The translations under genes were made by a program, and so were the position numbers. From NCBI GenBank assembly GCA_030844565.1, contig JAUUNK010000004.1, positions 11,321 to 75,320 of the forward strand: a stretch of DNA of 64,000 nt, written 5' to 3'. This document shows, in pieces, positions 45,248 to 55,164 of this stretch. Numbering within the stretch: position 1 is the first letter of the stretch; every line of letters begins with the position of its first letter. This DNA is from Bacteroides ovatus (GTDB taxonomy: Bacteria > Bacteroidota > Bacteroidia > Bacteroidales > Bacteroidaceae). The notes under the pieces are model-generated. The model was not told the DNA's origin and did not search any database. It was given only the letters and a program-made list of their open reading frames with translations.

Positions 45248-48200
45248 TTATTTCTTAATAATCTCATCTTTATGTGCCTGGAAGTAAGTATCTAATTCGC
45301 GTTGGCGACGCAGTTTGCGGCGTTGATGCTTGATACCTGTTCCTGCAAATACACAATAGAGCGTAGGAATAAGAATCAATGTCAATACTGTGGACACGGA
45401 CAGACCACCGATTACGGCAATTGCCATCGGACTCCACATCTCCGAACCCTGACCACCGCCAATAGCCATTGGAATCATACCGAGAACGGTAGTGGCAGTA
45501 GTCATCAATACCGGACGAAGACGGCTCTTACCGGAAGTAACTACAGAATTGACCACAGCCAGACCACGCTCTCGACAGAGGGTGATATAGTCGATGAGCA
45601 CAATACCGTTCTTCACCACAATACCAATCAACATGATACCTCCCAACAAACTCATCACACTCAGCGTGCTACCCGTGAAGAAGAGTGCCATCAACACACC
45701 GCTAAACGCAAACGGCAGGGAGAACATGATGATAAACGGATAAGTGAGGGATTCGAACTGGGCAGCCATCACGATGAATACCAGGATGACAATCAGGATA
45801 CCCAATGTACCCAAGTCACGGAACGAATCCTGCTGATCTTCAAACGAACCTGATACCTGAATGGTGATTTCTCCCGGAATATCCATCTTGTCGATAATAG
45901 CATTCCCGGCACTTACTACATTACCCAAAGGCTCACCGGAGATAACAGCGGACACGGTAACGATACGTTCACGGTCTTTACGCTCGATGGTAGGAGGTGC
46001 AAAGCGTTCGACTACCGTACCGACATCTTTCACGCGGACAGCTTCACCTTTATTATTATAGATAAGGATATTCTCGATATTCTCCAGACTGGTACGAAAC
46101 TCAGGGGCATATCGGACTTTGATGTCATACTCGTCACCATCCTCACGATATTTGGAAGCGACGGCTCCGTTAATACGATTGCGCAGGTAGTTTCCGGCAG
46201 TAGACAGATTAAGCCCATGCATAGCCAGCTTCTCGCGGTCGAAGTCTACCTGATATTCAGGCTGATAATCGCTACGGCTGATATTTACTTCAGATACACC
46301 TTTCACATTAAGCAACTCTCTCTTCAAGCTAGCCGCTACACTATCGGTCATAGCCATGTCATAACCATATACCTCGAAATCGGCAGTTGCCTGAGCAGAC
46401 ATACCAGAGCTACTACCTCCAAGGATTACCTGGGCTTTGCTAAACTCCGGATATTTTTTCAGGTCGTCACGCATTTCGTCACAAACCTGTTCCAGGGTAA
46501 TATCACGATCGCCCGGGTCCACCAAGCTGATATTGAAAGAGATAATGTGCGAACCGTTGTCTTGCATCGAAGCCCACGTGTTATCGGAGTCTGCCTGACC
46601 TACGGTATAGTTGCACACTTTCATGATGCCTTTATATTTGGTCAGCCACTGGTTCGTCAGTTTCTGGGAAAGTTCCTGTGCTATTTCTTTGCGCGTACCA
46701 ATAGGCAATTCCAGTTTGACGGCGATACGGGCATTATCCTGAGCTGGGAAGAACTCCGTACCGATACCTTTGGCACACAGCAAACTGATGACAAAGAAGA
46801 TAACACAACCCACAATCACGGTGCGGCGATGGCGCACTGCCCAGTTAAGCATCCTGCCGTACCAGGCATCCAATGCATCGAGCGACTTCTCTATGGGAGT
46901 AAAGAATATCTTGAACGCCCGGGACTGTTTCTTCTGCAAACGGAGCAACTGCGAGCAAAGCATCGGAGTCAATGACAAAGCCGACACCGTAGAAATGAAC
47001 ATAATTGAACACATCATCCAGCCCAACTGCTTAAAGAGCACACCGGACATACCGCTCACCATCGTCAAAGGAAAGAACACGGCAATCATCGTCAATGTAG
47101 AAGCTACTACGGAAATAGCCACCTCATTGGTTCCATGCACAGCAGCCTGTTTGGGGTCGGCTCCACGTTCAATATGGGTCGTCACATTCTCAAGTACCAC
47201 AATGGCATCATCCACCACCATACCAATAGCAATAGAAAGGGAGGAAAGGGAGATGATATTAATCGTATTTCCTGTGATAGCCAGATAGATGAACGAGGCA
47301 ATCAATGAAAGCGGAATAGTGATACAAATAATCAATGTTGCACGCCAGCGTCCCAAAAAGAGGAACACCACAATCACCACAAATAACAAGGCATAAAGCA
47401 CGGTCTCCGCCAAACTGTCGATAGTATTCAAGATGTTATCAGATGTATCTACGATGACACCCACCTTGACATCGCTCGGCAAGCTCTTCTGCAAACGGGG
47501 AAGCGCTTCGCGCACTTTTCTGGAAATCTCCACCGAGTTGGCACCGGATTGTTTCTGAACCACAATCATAGCACCCTGCACACCGTTGTTATACGTTTCC
47601 TGTGCACGCTCTTCTACTGTATCCACTATTCTTGCCACATCGCGCAAGAACACATTGGCTCCATTGTGAGTACCCACCACAATATCCGCCAGTTGGCGCG
47701 AATCGTCGAACTCACCTTCCACACGGAGAGAATAGGTTTCGCTACCAATATCAAAGTTACCACCCGGAATATTCTTGTTCTCTGCTCCGATAATGGAACT
47801 GATGGTTTCAATACTCAGGTTGTAAGCTTCCAATTTATTAGGGTCGCAATATACCTGTATCTCGCGTTGGGGTGCACCACTGATAGACACCGTACCCACA
47901 CCGGGGATACGTGCCAGAGGATTCACTACGCGATCGTCCAATATCTTATAAAGCGCCGACTGACTTTCGTTTGCCTGCACCGATAGCAGTACAATCGGAA
48001 TCATGTCTGTGCTAAACTTGAAAATGATGGGATTCTCCACATCATCTGGAAGTTGCGAACTCACCATATCCAACTTGTCGCGGACATCATTGGTAAGCAC
48101 GTCAATATCATTACCAAACTCAAATTCCAGAGTAATGAGCGACATGTTCTCGGACGAACGGGAGGTGATATGCTTCAGGTTGCTCACCGCGTTCAATGTA

Positions 48201-48406
48201 TTTTCCAGTGGACGGGTCACGTTGTTCTCAATATCCGAAGCACTGGCTCCCGGATATGCCGTCATCACCATAATCGTGTTTGTATCAATATCCGGATACA
48301 AGTCGATAGGCAATTTGGACAAAGAGAAAAGACCAAAAATCACCACTGCCAGAAAGCAGAGGGAGGTCATAATCGGTTTCTTAACCGCTCCTTCGTATAA
48401 ACTCAT
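45248..48406 (-). CDS. RND-type efflux permease (AcrB/MdtB-like)
   Basis: 1052 residues, inner membrane, proton-driven trimeric pump. The N-terminal helix (KKPIMTSLCFLAVVIFGLFSL), porter domains (YPGASASDIENNVTRPLE; VNISRSDYQPEYQVDFDREKL), and the transmembrane helix with the paired Asp, AIGMVVDDAIVVLENV (about 395-410), are all present, as is the second-half motif GIVVKNGIVLIDYI. The subgroup looks closer to multidrug than to heavy-metal pumps. It is 24 bases after the adaptor gene in a tetR-tolC-adaptor-permease-PG0541 operon. Substrate cannot be told from sequence. Confidence 0.96.
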   Translation of the reverse strand: MSLYEGAVKKPIMTSLCFLAVVIFGLFSLSKLPIDLYPDIDTNTIMVMTAYPGASASDIENNVTRPLENTLNAVSNLKHITSRSSENMSLITLEFEFGNDIDVLTNDVRDKLDMVSSQLPDDVENPIIFKFSTDMIPIVLLSVQANESQSALYKILDDRVVNPLARIPGVGTVSISGAPQREIQVYCDPNKLEAYNLSIETISSIIGAENKNIPGGNFDIGSETYSLRVEGEFDDSRQLADIVVGTHNGANVFLRDVARIVDTVEERAQETYNNGVQGAMIVVQKQSGANSVEISRKVREALPRLQKSLPSDVKVGVIVDTSDNILNTIDSLAETVLYALLFVVIVVFLFLGRWRATLIICITIPLSLIASFIYLAITGNTINIISLSSLSIAIGMVVDDAIVVLENVTTHIERGADPKQAAVHGTNEVAISVVASTLTMIAVFFPLTMVSGMSGVLFKQLGWMMCSIMFISTVSALSLTPMLCSQLLRLQKKQSRAFKIFFTPIEKSLDALDAWYGRMLNWAVRHRRTVIVGCVIFFVISLLCAKGIGTEFFPAQDNARIAVKLELPIGTRKEIAQELSQKLTNQWLTKYKGIMKVCNYTVGQADSDNTWASMQDNGSHIISFNISLVDPGDRDITLEQVCDEMRDDLKKYPEFSKAQVILGGSSSGMSAQATADFEVYGYDMAMTDSVAASLKRELLNVKGVSEVNISRSDYQPEYQVDFDREKLAMHGLNLSTAGNYLRNRINGAVASKYREDGDEYDIKVRYAPEFRTSLENIENILIYNNKGEAVRVKDVGTVVERFAPPTIERKDRERIVTVSAVISGEPLGNVVSAGNAIIDKMDIPGEITIQVSGSFEDQQDSFRDLGTLGILIVILVFIVMAAQFESLTYPFIIMFSLPFAFSGVLMALFFTGSTLSVMSLLGGIMLIGIVVKNGIVLIDYITLCRERGLAVVNSVVTSGKSRLRPVLMTTATTVLGMIPMAIGGGQGSEMWSPMAIAVIGGLSVSTVLTLILIPTLYCVFAGTGIKHQRRKLRRQRELDTYFQAHKDEIIKK

Positions 48407-48430
48407 GTTTAATAGATTTTTTTATGTGTT

Positions 48431-49447
48431 TTATTTCTCCACTTCAACTTCCATACCGTTGATAAGACGTGTCTGACCGGCAATCACGACTTGTGAGTTA
48501 TCGGGTACACCGGATTTTAACTCATATTCCGTTCCCATGCGGCGTCCCAATTCCACTTTATTATAGGACACTTTGCCGTTTTTATACACATATACATAAC
48601 GGTCGCCCGAACCGGCTTGCTTTACAATGGCAAGGTCGGGAACTACCACGTTGTCCTGTGTCCCGAAGTTCAGCGTAGCACGGGCAAACATTCCCGGACG
48701 TACCCGCTGGTCTCTGTTGTCAAGCTTGATTTCCACCTGAAAGGTACGGGTAGCTGCATCCACCGTTGGATAAACCAAACTGATGTATCCCTTAAACAGC
48801 TCTTCGCCATACACGTCTAGTTTCACGTCCACAGGAGCGCCTTTCTTTACTTGTGTGAAATAGCTTTCGGACACGTTGATAAGAAGTTTTACCGGAGTAA
48901 TCTGTTCTACAACCAGTACGGGATTGCCGCCACTGTACATATCCCCATTATCATAGTTGCGGGCAGTTACCACCCCATTTATTGGACTAAGCAAAGAGGT
49001 ATTTTCCAGCAGATTGTTATATGAAGTCTGCTTCACGTCCAGCGCCATCTTCGAGGCGTCCCATTCTGATTTAGAAGCACCTCCCACCTTATATAGCTCG
49101 TCAATACGCTTGAACTCCACTTCTTGATTGTCCAATTGAAGCTTCAACTGTTGAAGGTTGGCAGCATCCATCTGCACCAGCCGCTGCCCTTTGGATACAT
49201 GGTCGCCTACCTCTACAAAGATTTTATCGATGCGCACCGGAGTAGACGGAGCAATGTTATTCTTCACTTCCGCCTCTACCGTTGCCGTATATTCTTGTAT
49301 CTGTTCTACAGGACGGGCAGACACGTCCGCCAATTTCACTCTGGGTTTCTCGTCCACTTTCGTAGCTTCGCTTTTTTCTTTACCTCCCGTACAAGAGCCC
49401 ATAAACACCGCCAGGATGAGGGCTATTAATTGGAAACCTTTTTTCAT
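48431..49447 (-). CDS. Periplasmic adaptor subunit of RND efflux system
   Basis: 338 residues, lipoprotein (LAVFMGSC, Cys about 19). Membrane-fusion-protein layout: a split lipoyl domain (about 65-100 and 160-200; TPVRIDKIFVEVGDHVSKGQRL, SPINGVVTARNYDNGDMYSGG), a helical hairpin (about 100-155), and the beta-barrel and proximal domains (RPGMFARATLNFG, VVIAGQTRLINGMEVEV). It links the RND permease to TolC. It sits between the tolC gene (38-base gap) and the permease gene. Confidence 0.95.
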   Translation of the reverse strand: MKKGFQLIALILAVFMGSCTGGKEKSEATKVDEKPRVKLADVSARPVEQIQEYTATVEAEVKNNIAPSTPVRIDKIFVEVGDHVSKGQRLVQMDAANLQQLKLQLDNQEVEFKRIDELYKVGGASKSEWDASKMALDVKQTSYNNLLENTSLLSPINGVVTARNYDNGDMYSGGNPVLVVEQITPVKLLINVSESYFTQVKKGAPVDVKLDVYGEELFKGYISLVYPTVDAATRTFQVEIKLDNRDQRVRPGMFARATLNFGTQDNVVVPDLAIVKQAGSGDRYVYVYKNGKVSYNKVELGRRMGTEYELKSGVPDNSQVVIAGQTRLINGMEVEVEK

Positions 49448-49485
49448 ATTCCTATTTGTAATTTTAATGTTTGTTCAATGGGGTT

Positions 49486-50835
49486 CTACTTCATATATTT
49501 ATCCCTACCTAAAAGTTGGTCGAGGTCTGCCTTAGCTACCAAGTAATCGTAAATAGACTGGTTGTAAGTGAGTTCCGCCTGAGTGAGCGACACTTGCGAA
49601 CTGTTGAGTTCGAGCACTGTTCCTTTCCCCACTTCATATCGTTTACCAGCTATGGTGACGGCTTTCTCAGCCTGCATCACGTTTTCTTTGTTACTAACCA
49701 CCTGCTCGGAACTAGCTGTCATGTTGTTACGGTAGCTGGTAGCCTGCATATTCAATTTGCGTTCCGTGTCGATGCGATTCCAGTCCAACTGACGTATCTG
49801 GATACGGTTTGATTTCAGCTTGGTGAAGTTGCTCGCCTTGTAAAGGGGAATGCTCAGGTTAAACATCAGGGAAGAACTGTTAGCCCAGGAATAATCGAAA
49901 ACATTCACATTATTATTATACAAAGACTGATACTTATAAGAGAAACTCATGGAGAGCGTCGGCATAAAGTTGGTCTTCAACGTCTTGGAGTTCTTCTCCA
50001 GTAATCTTCGGTTGAGTTCCAGTTGCTTTAAAGTCGTGTTGTTTTGCAATCCGTCATTCGTTTCCTGCAACTCGTTGGCAAACACCACAGTCTCGTAGTT
50101 ATTCAAACTATCATCAATATGGATGTCCACGTCTTCGGTGACGCCCATCAACACTTTCAGTTGCAACTTGGCAAGAGTCACGGCGTTAGCTGCGGCAATT
50201 ACATTAGGCTTCACACTGCGCATCTGCACCTCGGCGCTAATCTTGTCAAATTCACTCACAGCCCCCTGCTGATATTTGGCATTGACTACGTTGAAGTTGT
50301 CTTCTGCCAGTTTATAGCTTTTCTGTAATACTTCGTAGCTGTCTTGCGCTAACATCAACTGGTAATAAGCTTTTGTCACTTGATTAACCAGGTCTTGCTT
50401 GGAAGCGCGAGACTTTTCCACAGCCAGTTCTATGTCCGTTTTGGTCATCGACATTGCCCGATAAACCGACGGGACAAACAAAGGTAGGTTAATAGCCAAT
50501 CCGGCATTTGCTGTATTCGACCCGTCCTTTCCCATCTTGAACGACTGGTCATTCAGCTTCATTTCGGCTGCCCGGATAGTATGGTCCAAGGAGCCGGTGA
50601 TGCTTGCCTCCGGCAATAAATTTTGCCAAGCCTCCTTCTTTGCCACCTTCTTAAGGGCGATTTCTTCTTCGGCTACTTTGATGGTAGGATTCTCGGCAAG
50701 CGCCACCTCCAACGCTTTGTTTAAGGTGAGGGTCAGTGTCCCCTTCGTCTCTTGTGCCTGTGTGTAACCCACTACAAAAATAGCAACCAACGTCAGGAGC
50801 ACCTGCTTGCATGCTAATCTTTTCTTTCTGTTCAT
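49486..50835 (-). CDS. TolC-family outer-membrane efflux protein
   Basis: About 449 residues from ATG 50835, chosen because MNRKKRLACKQVLLTLVAIF begins a normal signal peptide; 18 codons upstream in frame are unlikely to be translated. It shows the internal duplication of OEP proteins: LTLNKALEVALAENPTIKVAEE and LQMKRVK-type helices, PLFVPSVYRAM in the first half, PLYKASNFTKLKSNRI in the second, and KGTVLELNSSQVSLTQAELTYNQSIYDYL near the end. It forms the exit duct of the pump encoded downstream. Confidence 0.94.
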   Translation of the reverse strand: MNRKKRLACKQVLLTLVAIFVVGYTQAQETKGTLTLTLNKALEVALAENPTIKVAEEEIALKKVAKKEAWQNLLPEASITGSLDHTIRAAEMKLNDQSFKMGKDGSNTANAGLAINLPLFVPSVYRAMSMTKTDIELAVEKSRASKQDLVNQVTKAYYQLMLAQDSYEVLQKSYKLAEDNFNVVNAKYQQGAVSEFDKISAEVQMRSVKPNVIAAANAVTLAKLQLKVLMGVTEDVDIHIDDSLNNYETVVFANELQETNDGLQNNTTLKQLELNRRLLEKNSKTLKTNFMPTLSMSFSYKYQSLYNNNVNVFDYSWANSSSLMFNLSIPLYKASNFTKLKSNRIQIRQLDWNRIDTERKLNMQATSYRNNMTASSEQVVSNKENVMQAEKAVTIAGKRYEVGKGTVLELNSSQVSLTQAELTYNQSIYDYLVAKADLDQLLGRDKYMK

Positions 50836-50891
50836 AAAATTAATAAAGTATATACTTATTTTTGTTGTCATCTTTCGTTTTACTGTCACGT

Positions 50892-51536
50892 CTACTCGAT
50901 TCGGCTTTTACGATATTCCTGAATAAATCCTTCTAACACTCTTGCTCCTTCCTCGGTAGAAATACCACGCAAATAGGTAAACATAATGGATTCGTATACT
51001 TCCAGAAAGGGGTATTCGTTGCAAATATCCGTATTTAGCAACACATCGAACTGCTCACGCACCAGCAAATTAACTATCTCAAAATTTATGTCCGAACGGA
51101 AAATGCCTTGCTCCACCCCCGACTTGAAGAAAGCAATGGTGCTCTCGGAGTCGCTATTACGGCGGTTCTGCATCATTTCATATACTTTGGGATACTTCTT
51201 TATATCTTCAAAGAAGCGTTTGTTAGTACGATGAAAAGCCTCGATACTTTTTTGGAAAACAGCCAGGATGACTTCGAGCACATTACCCGAATGCTCCAGA
51301 ATGCTTGTCAGATATTCATCCCTGTCTTGCTGAATCTTTAATATACACTCTTTCAGCAACGTCTCTTTATCCGAAAAGACTTCATATAAAGTGCGCTTGG
51401 AAATTCCTAAAGATGCAGCAATGTCGTCCATCGTGATACTTTTAATGCCCTGCGTGGTAAAAGCTTCCGTTGCAGTTTCTATTATCCGCTTCCGTAGTTC
51501 CACCCGTTGGGGTCCGTCTTTTGCATGTTCTATCAT
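50892..51536 (-). CDS. TetR/AcrR-family transcriptional repressor
   Basis: 214 residues. The N-terminal helix-turn-helix (RIIETATEAFTTQGIKSITM, DDIAASLGISKRTLYEVFSDKETLL; about 15-65) is typical of TetR regulators. The C-terminal domain is all helical and family-specific. As the first gene of the efflux operon it most likely represses its own promoter and is released by a pump substrate. Confidence 0.94.
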   Translation of the reverse strand: MIEHAKDGPQRVELRKRIIETATEAFTTQGIKSITMDDIAASLGISKRTLYEVFSDKETLLKECILKIQQDRDEYLTSILEHSGNVLEVILAVFQKSIEAFHRTNKRFFEDIKKYPKVYEMMQNRRNSDSESTIAFFKSGVEQGIFRSDINFEIVNLLVREQFDVLLNTDICNEYPFLEVYESIMFTYLRGISTEEGARVLEGFIQEYRKSRIE

Positions 51537-51600
51537 CGTTCGTTCCTCGTTTAATCGGCTCTTAACCAGCCCTTATTTTCCATCTCAATATAAAGCGGAA

Positions 51601-51630
51601 CAAAGATAAATAGAAAACGCACTTAACAAA
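51601..51630 (-). promoter_or_regulatory. Promoter of the tetR-efflux operon
   Basis: On the reverse strand TTTG (51627-51630) lies 18 bases before TATCTTTG (51601-51608), a good -33/-7 pair. A start near 51594 gives a leader of about 58 bases to the tetR ATG. It should be the target of the repressor, but I could not define an operator palindrome. Confidence 0.75.
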
Positions 51631-51744
51631 TCAAGTTTCCTCTCATTTGTAGTCTATTTGATAATTATTATCATTCGGTTCGTGAATATCGAAACAAGTG
51701 TTAACAGGAAGAGAGGAAATCCTTTATGGAAAACCTCTCTGCCT

Positions 51745-53244
51745 TTAATAGTCTAACTGGGTACGATTGAGAAAAGCAACAGTTTGATGGATTTCTTTAT
51801 ACATCACAATATCGTCCTTTACAAAAGGGACTTCCTTGCGGTATTCGCGGAGAAAACGCTCCAACACGGGAGACGTTTTTGCGGGACGGCGAAACTCAAT
51901 GCCTTGTGCAGCATTCATGAGTTCAATAGCGAGGATATGCTCCAAATTGTCCATAATCTTAAAGAGTTTTACAGCCGCATTGGCACCCATGCTGACGTGA
52001 TCTTCCTGCCCGTTGGAGGAGACGATGGAATCGCTCGAGGCGGCATAGCAGTACATCTTGTTCTGGCTCACCATCGAAGCTGCCGCATATTGGGGAATCA
52101 TAAAACCGGAATTAAGACCCGGATTGGCAACAAGAAACTCGGGAAGTTCGCGAAGTCCCATAATAAGTTGAGCCACGCGTCGCTCAGAGATGTTTCCCAG
52201 TTCAGCCAAAGCAATAGCCAGAAAGTCGTAAGAGATAGCTAATGGCTGACCGTGGAAGTTGCCACCGGAAATGATGCGGTCTTCATCGGGGAAAATAGTG
52301 GGATTGTCTGTAACAGAATTTATCTCAGTCAAAAGTACAGAAGAAACATAGCGGATGGCATCCTTCGTGGCACCATGCACCTGTGGGATGCAACGGAAAG
52401 AATAAGGGTCCTGCACATGCGCCTTAGGACGGGTAATCAGTTCGCTCCCCTTAAGGATGCGACGAAAAGCTTCACCTGTTTCAATCTGTCCGCGATGGGG
52501 ACGTATCCTCTGAATACAATCCATAAAGGGATCTATACGCCCGTCGAAAGCTTCAAGCGAAAGGGCTGCTATCAAATCGGCTTTCCGGGAAAGGCGGAAA
52601 GCTTTCAGCAAAGCAAACACACCGTTGGCACTCATAAATTGTGTACCATTGAGCAGAGCCAGTCCTTCCTTACTCATCAACCGCACGGGTTCCCAACCGA
52701 ATTCATCAAGCACACTGATAGCTTCACGCTTTCGACCTTTATAATAAACATCGCCCACACCTATCAGCGGAAGGAAAAGATTAGCAAGCGGGGCTAAATC
52801 ACCGGAAGCACCCAAAGAGCCGCGGTCGTACACAATGGGCATCACGTCATTGTTGAAAAAATCGAGAATACGCTGCACCGTAATGAGTTGTACACCGCTA
52901 TGCCCCAACGACAAGGCATGGGCTTTGAGCAGCATCATCAGCTTTATGATAACAGGACGTATCTCCTCGCCTACACTACAAGCATGGCTTTTCACCAAGT
53001 TCTCTTGCAAAGTGTTAAGTTCGTCAGGAGAAATATTTTTACTGCATAAGGAACCAAATCCTGTGGTTATTCCATACAAAGGTTCTTCCGAAGAAGCTAT
53101 CTTGCGGTCCAGATAGTCACGGCACTTCTGTATTCGCTGGCGAGCTTGGGGAGCCAATTCCAGTTTGAGGTTTTCGTTGATGATACGTTCTATGATGTCA
53201 AAAGTGAGTTCTCCGGAACCCACCAAGTACACATTCTTACTCAT
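51745..53244 (-). CDS. hutH: Histidine ammonia-lyase
   Basis: 499 residues, cytoplasmic; removes ammonia from histidine to give urocanate, the first step of histidine breakdown. The Ala-Ser-Gly triplet that cyclises into the MIO cofactor is in GSLGASGDLAPLANLFLPL (about 140-158). Other family blocks: YGITTGFGSL, NLVKSHACSVGEEI, LNGTQFMSANG, QDPYSFRCIPQVHGA, TDNPTIF and GNFHGQPLAISYD. The start codon overlaps the stop of the cyclodeaminase gene by four bases (ATGA), so translation is coupled. It is the last gene of the five-gene operon. Confidence 0.97.
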   Translation of the reverse strand: MSKNVYLVGSGELTFDIIERIINENLKLELAPQARQRIQKCRDYLDRKIASSEEPLYGITTGFGSLCSKNISPDELNTLQENLVKSHACSVGEEIRPVIIKLMMLLKAHALSLGHSGVQLITVQRILDFFNNDVMPIVYDRGSLGASGDLAPLANLFLPLIGVGDVYYKGRKREAISVLDEFGWEPVRLMSKEGLALLNGTQFMSANGVFALLKAFRLSRKADLIAALSLEAFDGRIDPFMDCIQRIRPHRGQIETGEAFRRILKGSELITRPKAHVQDPYSFRCIPQVHGATKDAIRYVSSVLLTEINSVTDNPTIFPDEDRIISGGNFHGQPLAISYDFLAIALAELGNISERRVAQLIMGLRELPEFLVANPGLNSGFMIPQYAAASMVSQNKMYCYAASSDSIVSSNGQEDHVSMGANAAVKLFKIMDNLEHILAIELMNAAQGIEFRRPAKTSPVLERFLREYRKEVPFVKDDIVMYKEIHQTVAFLNRTQLDY

Positions 53245-53870
53245 ATCTTTAGTTCTTGGTTAACAGCGTCGAGTAATTCTTTTTCTTTCTCTACCGCCAC
53301 ACGTTCGAGGCGGTCGGCTTCGGCGAACAATTCTTTTGCTAATGCCTTGTCTTTCAACGAACCGAGGTTGATGCGCACATTCATCAAAGCTCCTAATACC
53401 GCCGAACGAGCAGACATCATCGCCACACAGGCATCAGTGATGGCATTGCGGTTGCCCAACCGGGCTATATCGGCAATGAGAGACATCAATTCCAGAGCAC
53501 GGCGCGCTACTTCCATCGGCACTAAAGCAGCATGACGGGTAGCCTCCTGAAGAGCTGCTGAACGGAGGGCTTTCTCTTCTTCGGTGTTTTTAGGCATCTT
53601 GAAACAGGCAAATACACGATCGTATGCTTCCGAATCTTTATCAATATAGGTAATGAAGACTTGCTGCAACTGCAAAGTTAACTCTGCCGCATGCCGCATG
53701 AGCTCTTCACTCATTTCATATCCCTTCTTACCGATAGTGAGCTGTGCTACCATTGTGGCAAGCGATGCAGCCACTGCACCGTTGAGGGCAGCCACACTGC
53801 CGCCTCCGGGAATCGGTTCCTTGCCGGCTACTTTTTTCAGAAAATCTTTTACTGTCAAATCTATTAACAT
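53241..53870 (-). CDS. fchA: Formiminotetrahydrofolate cyclodeaminase-type protein
   Basis: About 209 residues from ATG 53870 (the longer frame runs into the hutI gene). The family signature KEPIPGGGSVAALNGAVAAS lies near residues 18-37, followed by an all-helical domain with MVAQLTIGKKGYE and a C-terminal helix pair. The enzyme turns 5-formimino-tetrahydrofolate into methenyl-tetrahydrofolate and ammonia, completing transfer of the one-carbon unit from histidine. It corresponds to the C-terminal half of mammalian FTCD; the N-terminal half is the separate ftcD gene of this operon. It lies 34 bases after hutI and overlaps hutH by four bases. Confidence 0.93.
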   Translation of the reverse strand: MLIDLTVKDFLKKVAGKEPIPGGGSVAALNGAVAASLATMVAQLTIGKKGYEMSEELMRHAAELTLQLQQVFITYIDKDSEAYDRVFACFKMPKNTEEEKALRSAALQEATRHAALVPMEVARRALELMSLIADIARLGNRNAITDACVAMMSARSAVLGALMNVRINLGSLKDKALAKELFAEADRLERVAVEKEKELLDAVNQELKI

Positions 53871-53904
53871 GATGCAAATGTTTTTCAAGGTGAATACTCT
53901 TTCT

Positions 53905-55158
53905 TCAAGATACAGGATAGAGAACTCCGTCTTTGATGGTGAGACAGACACAATTCATCCCCATATAATAAGGTAAAACGCGATAGTTGCCGGAATCCAG
54001 AACAACAAAATCTCCACGCTTACCCACTTCGATACTGCCGATGCAATGGGCACGCCCAATAGCTGCTGCCCCGTTTAAGGTGAGAGCGGTAATAGCTTCT
54101 TCCACTGAAAGCCGCATGTAGATGCACGCCAGCGCAAATGTCAAGGGAATGGAACCGGAAAAACAACTTCCCGGATTTAAGTCTGTAGCCAAAGCCACAG
54201 CACATCCAGCATCAATCATTTCACGTCCCCGGGCATAGGGCTCTTTCAGGGAGAAGGCGGTAAGCGGAAGCAAAGTAGCCACGACACCTGCTTCTGCCAT
54301 TGCACGTATACCTTGGTCCGAAGCATGAAGCAAATGGTCGGCAGACAGAGCATGCAATTCGGCAGCCAGCTCAGCCCCACCCAATGATACTATCTCATCA
54401 GCATGGAGTTTGAGTTTCAAACCATAGTCTCTGGCGGCAGAAAGAAGGCGGCGGGATTGTTCGATGGAAAACACGCCTTCTTCACAAAATACATCGCAAC
54501 ACTCCGCCAACTTATGTTCGCTGATGTGTGGCAGCATCTCTTCTATAAGAAAGTCAATGTATTGGTCACTTCTACCCTCATACTCGACAGGGACGGCATG
54601 CGCTCCCAGAAAAGTGGGTACAATGTCGACACGGCTATGCTCGGACTGGTTGAGAGAACGCATTATTTTGAGTTGCATCAACTCAGTGTCACGTTCCAGG
54701 CCATAACCGCTTTTTCCTTCTACAGTGGTGACACCCATGGCACTCATCTTCTTTAAAAATTGCTCGGTACGGGCAAGCAGGCGGATGTAATTCGCTTCAC
54801 GGGTTGCCTTCACGGTGCTGGCAATTCCTCCACCACGACGCATGATAGACATATAACTTTCCCCCTTCAGCCGCCAGGAAAATTCATCCGCCCGTTCACC
54901 GCCAAAGACAAGGTGGGTATGAGAATCGACAAAGCCGGGCAACAGGCAACGTCCACGGGCATTGTAATGCCAATAGTGATGATAATAGCCGTCGCGCTCC
55001 TCGCCACGGTTGGGACCTACGTAGGTGATGATGCCGTCCGTTACCTCCACCGTGCCATTCTCGGTCACTTGAAGTCGTGACATCTCCCCTCCTTTGCAGG
55101 CAGTGTAGCCGAGAGGAGTGACGATACAGGCATTAAATATTATTAAGTTTTCAGCCAT
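53905..55158 (-). CDS. hutI: Imidazolonepropionase
   Basis: 417 residues, cytoplasmic amidohydrolase; opens imidazolone propionate to N-formimino-glutamate. Metal and substrate motifs: FVDSHTHLVFGGER (about 75-88, His-x-His), MRRGGGIASTVKATR, GKSGYGL, KLHADEIVSLGG, ADHLLHASD and ALATDLNPGSCF (catalytic Asp). Length is normal for HutI. It starts 6 bases after ftcD. Confidence 0.96.
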   Translation of the reverse strand: MAENLIIFNACIVTPLGYTACKGGEMSRLQVTENGTVEVTDGIITYVGPNRGEERDGYYHHYWHYNARGRCLLPGFVDSHTHLVFGGERADEFSWRLKGESYMSIMRRGGGIASTVKATREANYIRLLARTEQFLKKMSAMGVTTVEGKSGYGLERDTELMQLKIMRSLNQSEHSRVDIVPTFLGAHAVPVEYEGRSDQYIDFLIEEMLPHISEHKLAECCDVFCEEGVFSIEQSRRLLSAARDYGLKLKLHADEIVSLGGAELAAELHALSADHLLHASDQGIRAMAEAGVVATLLPLTAFSLKEPYARGREMIDAGCAVALATDLNPGSCFSGSIPLTFALACIYMRLSVEEAITALTLNGAAAIGRAHCIGSIEVGKRGDFVVLDSGNYRVLPYYMGMNCVCLTIKDGVLYPVS

Positions 55159-55164
55159 GGCTTT

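Noticed and set aside
45302..45853. 183-residue forward-strand frame rich in Thr, His and Gln
   Set aside because: Antisense to the RND permease C-terminus; no plausible fold or start context.
51690..51744. Terminator after hutH
   Set aside because: GAGAGG and CCTCTC can pair on the reverse strand, but the stem is short, the loop long, and no T-run follows.
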